Assembly: GCF_039871975.1 (NCBI RefSeq)
Contig: NZ_JBDPLL010000001.1
Origin: Trichormus_B sp936914905
Lineage (GTDB): Bacteria > Cyanobacteriota > Cyanobacteriia > Cyanobacteriales > Nostocaceae
DNA length: 64,000 bases
Direction: 5' to 3' (one strand)
In this document: positions 63,290 to 64,000 of the stretch, piece after piece
Layout: each line of letters opens with the position of its first letter
Numbering within the stretch: position 1 is the first letter of the stretch
Notes under the pieces: model-generated
The model's input: only the letters and a program-made list of their open reading frames with translations
The model's database searches: none
What the model was told of the DNA's origin: nothing
Program-made: the position numbers and the translations under genes

Positions 63290-64000
63290 GATGTGTATAG
63301 AGTTAGTTTTTGCATATTATGATAATAACAGCCTGAATAAAAAATTTTCCAGTGAATTACTACACAACATAATTATAATTGGTTTAACCGAAATTCAGGA
63401 AACTGGTAAAAAATAATTAGGCGTAAAAAAGAAGGAGAACATTATTCAGCTTCATTGATCGAGAATACCATTAGTCAGCCAGATTTTTTCTAAAAATTAC
63501 CAGATTAGAAAACCTTCACTAATTTGGTAACACCTACCAAGAGCAGATTTTCGAAATTGCTTTAGAATTAGTAATTACTTGGATTGATAGCATTATCTTT
63601 TTTAAATCTCTTGAATTTGAAATTTTTAAATTCCACAAAAACGATACAGTATTTCAAATGCTAAACTTACGCAAATACGGAACCTTCACGAATTAAACCA
63701 CCTTTTTTTAATAATTTCAAATTTTTAATATAGTGAACGCGGCCAAGATTTAAAAAATATTTTTTATCATATTGCTTAGTTAAACAGCTCATTTTCTTCA
63801 GTAACATATTTTGAACGATTAACTATTATAATCAGCAGCTTAAGTATTGATAAGAAGCTGTCTATTTCCCCTGTAACTATTCTTAAAAAGAATAATGGTA
63901 ATGAACCCACTGGAGAAATAAACGTACTAGAGGATATTTTTGAATTTCTTAATACCTATGATTTTAGTAATCAAGGTGCAGAAGAAGTATAAATAGAAAA
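63290..64000 (+). pseudogene. C-terminal region of a type IIG-like restriction-modification enzyme, decayed (end of window)
   Basis: Fragments read AYYDNNSLNKKFSSELLHNI, GLTEIQETGKK, stops, YQEQIFEIALELVITWIDSI, IFFKSLEFEIFKFHKNDTVF, MLNLRKYGTFTN, stop, then LSIDKKLSISPVTILKKNNG, NEPTGEINVLEDIFEFLNTY and DFSNQGAEEV. The phrase order (YxEQxFEIALELVITWI, then 'LEDIFEFLxxYDFxxxGxEEV') is that of large Eco57I/LlaGI-like methylase-nucleases of cyanobacteria, from memory. Stops and frameshifts occur throughout, e.g. after GKK and at the PTTFFN region. It continues past base 64000, so its other end is unknown. Confidence 0.6.

Noticed and set aside
1..64000. tRNA or rRNA genes
   Set aside because: Reading for T-loop (GGTTCRANYCC) and rRNA signatures gave no convincing hit; a covariance-model scan would settle it.

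Overview
The window comes from a filamentous, heterocyst-forming type of cyanobacterium (order Nostocales). The evidence is the gene content (nblA, cytochrome c6 petJ, a SigC-like sigma factor, short-type kdpD, the GH57/DUF3536 protein, class I aldolase), repeated GCGATCGC (HIP1) octamers, and many short tandem heptamer repeats (STRR) between genes. Housekeeping genes are intact, but a large share of the rest is decayed by in-frame stops, frameshifts and insertion sequences. Three 100-N assembly gaps are present. This much decay, plus ISAzo13-type elements, is what a genome under relaxed selection shows, for example the Azolla symbiont 'Nostoc azollae'. That identification is inference, not proof.

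Layout. 0-5.7 kb: 5' end of ftsI, an FtsL-like division protein, a lipoprotein, a glutathione S-transferase and glgB. 5.7-7.3 kb: decayed Uma2 gene and repeats. 7.3-11 kb: a coiled-coil protein, a UbiB/ABC1 kinase, a PP2C phosphatase and nblA. 11.5-15.1 kb: a broken Ser/Thr kinase, a hypothetical gene and anmK. 15.2-24.8 kb: the two halves of kdpD, separated by an 8.5-kb block that is bounded by two same-orientation ISAzo13-type elements and carries a class I aldolase, a GH57 protein and a Ca2+/H+ antiporter. 24.9-29.6 kb: kdpC, kdpB and kdpA of a K+-importing P-type ATPase. 30.5-34.6 kb: an EamA transporter, an alpha/beta hydrolase and truB. 35-37 kb: an IS copy, a DUF928 remnant and a receiver-domain remnant. 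37-43.7 kb: a TPR protein, petJ, a GNAT enzyme, sigC and priA. 43.9-46.2 kb: a dead VapBC-like pair and an intact RelE-type toxin/antitoxin pair flanked by a duplicated acnB 3' end. 46.2-48.8 kb: acnB. 49-53.3 kb: a dead DGQHR-domain gene and transposase remnants. 53.8 kb: a methyltransferase. 54.9-57.4 kb: a decayed cluster of two metallophosphoesterases, a probable COG0523 GTPase tail and a thrS paralogue. 57.8-62.5 kb: a dead hopanoid locus, with squalene-hopene cyclase split by an ISAs1-type element and a divergent hpnB-like glycosyltransferase. 62.7-64 kb: a lipoprotein and the remnant of a restriction-modification gene running off the end.

How it fits together. The intact genes serve division, glycogen and sugar metabolism, the TCA cycle, photosynthetic electron transport, light-harvesting turnover, replication restart and tRNA modification. 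The broken genes are mostly dispensable or environmental: signalling, K+-sensing KdpD, probable zinc-limitation functions, hopanoids, defence and toxin-antitoxin systems. The strongest single observation is that joining the outer flanks of the two ISAzo13 elements across a shared TTA restores the kdpD reading frame through the breakpoint. This records an IS-mediated rearrangement that moved about 7 kb into kdpD.
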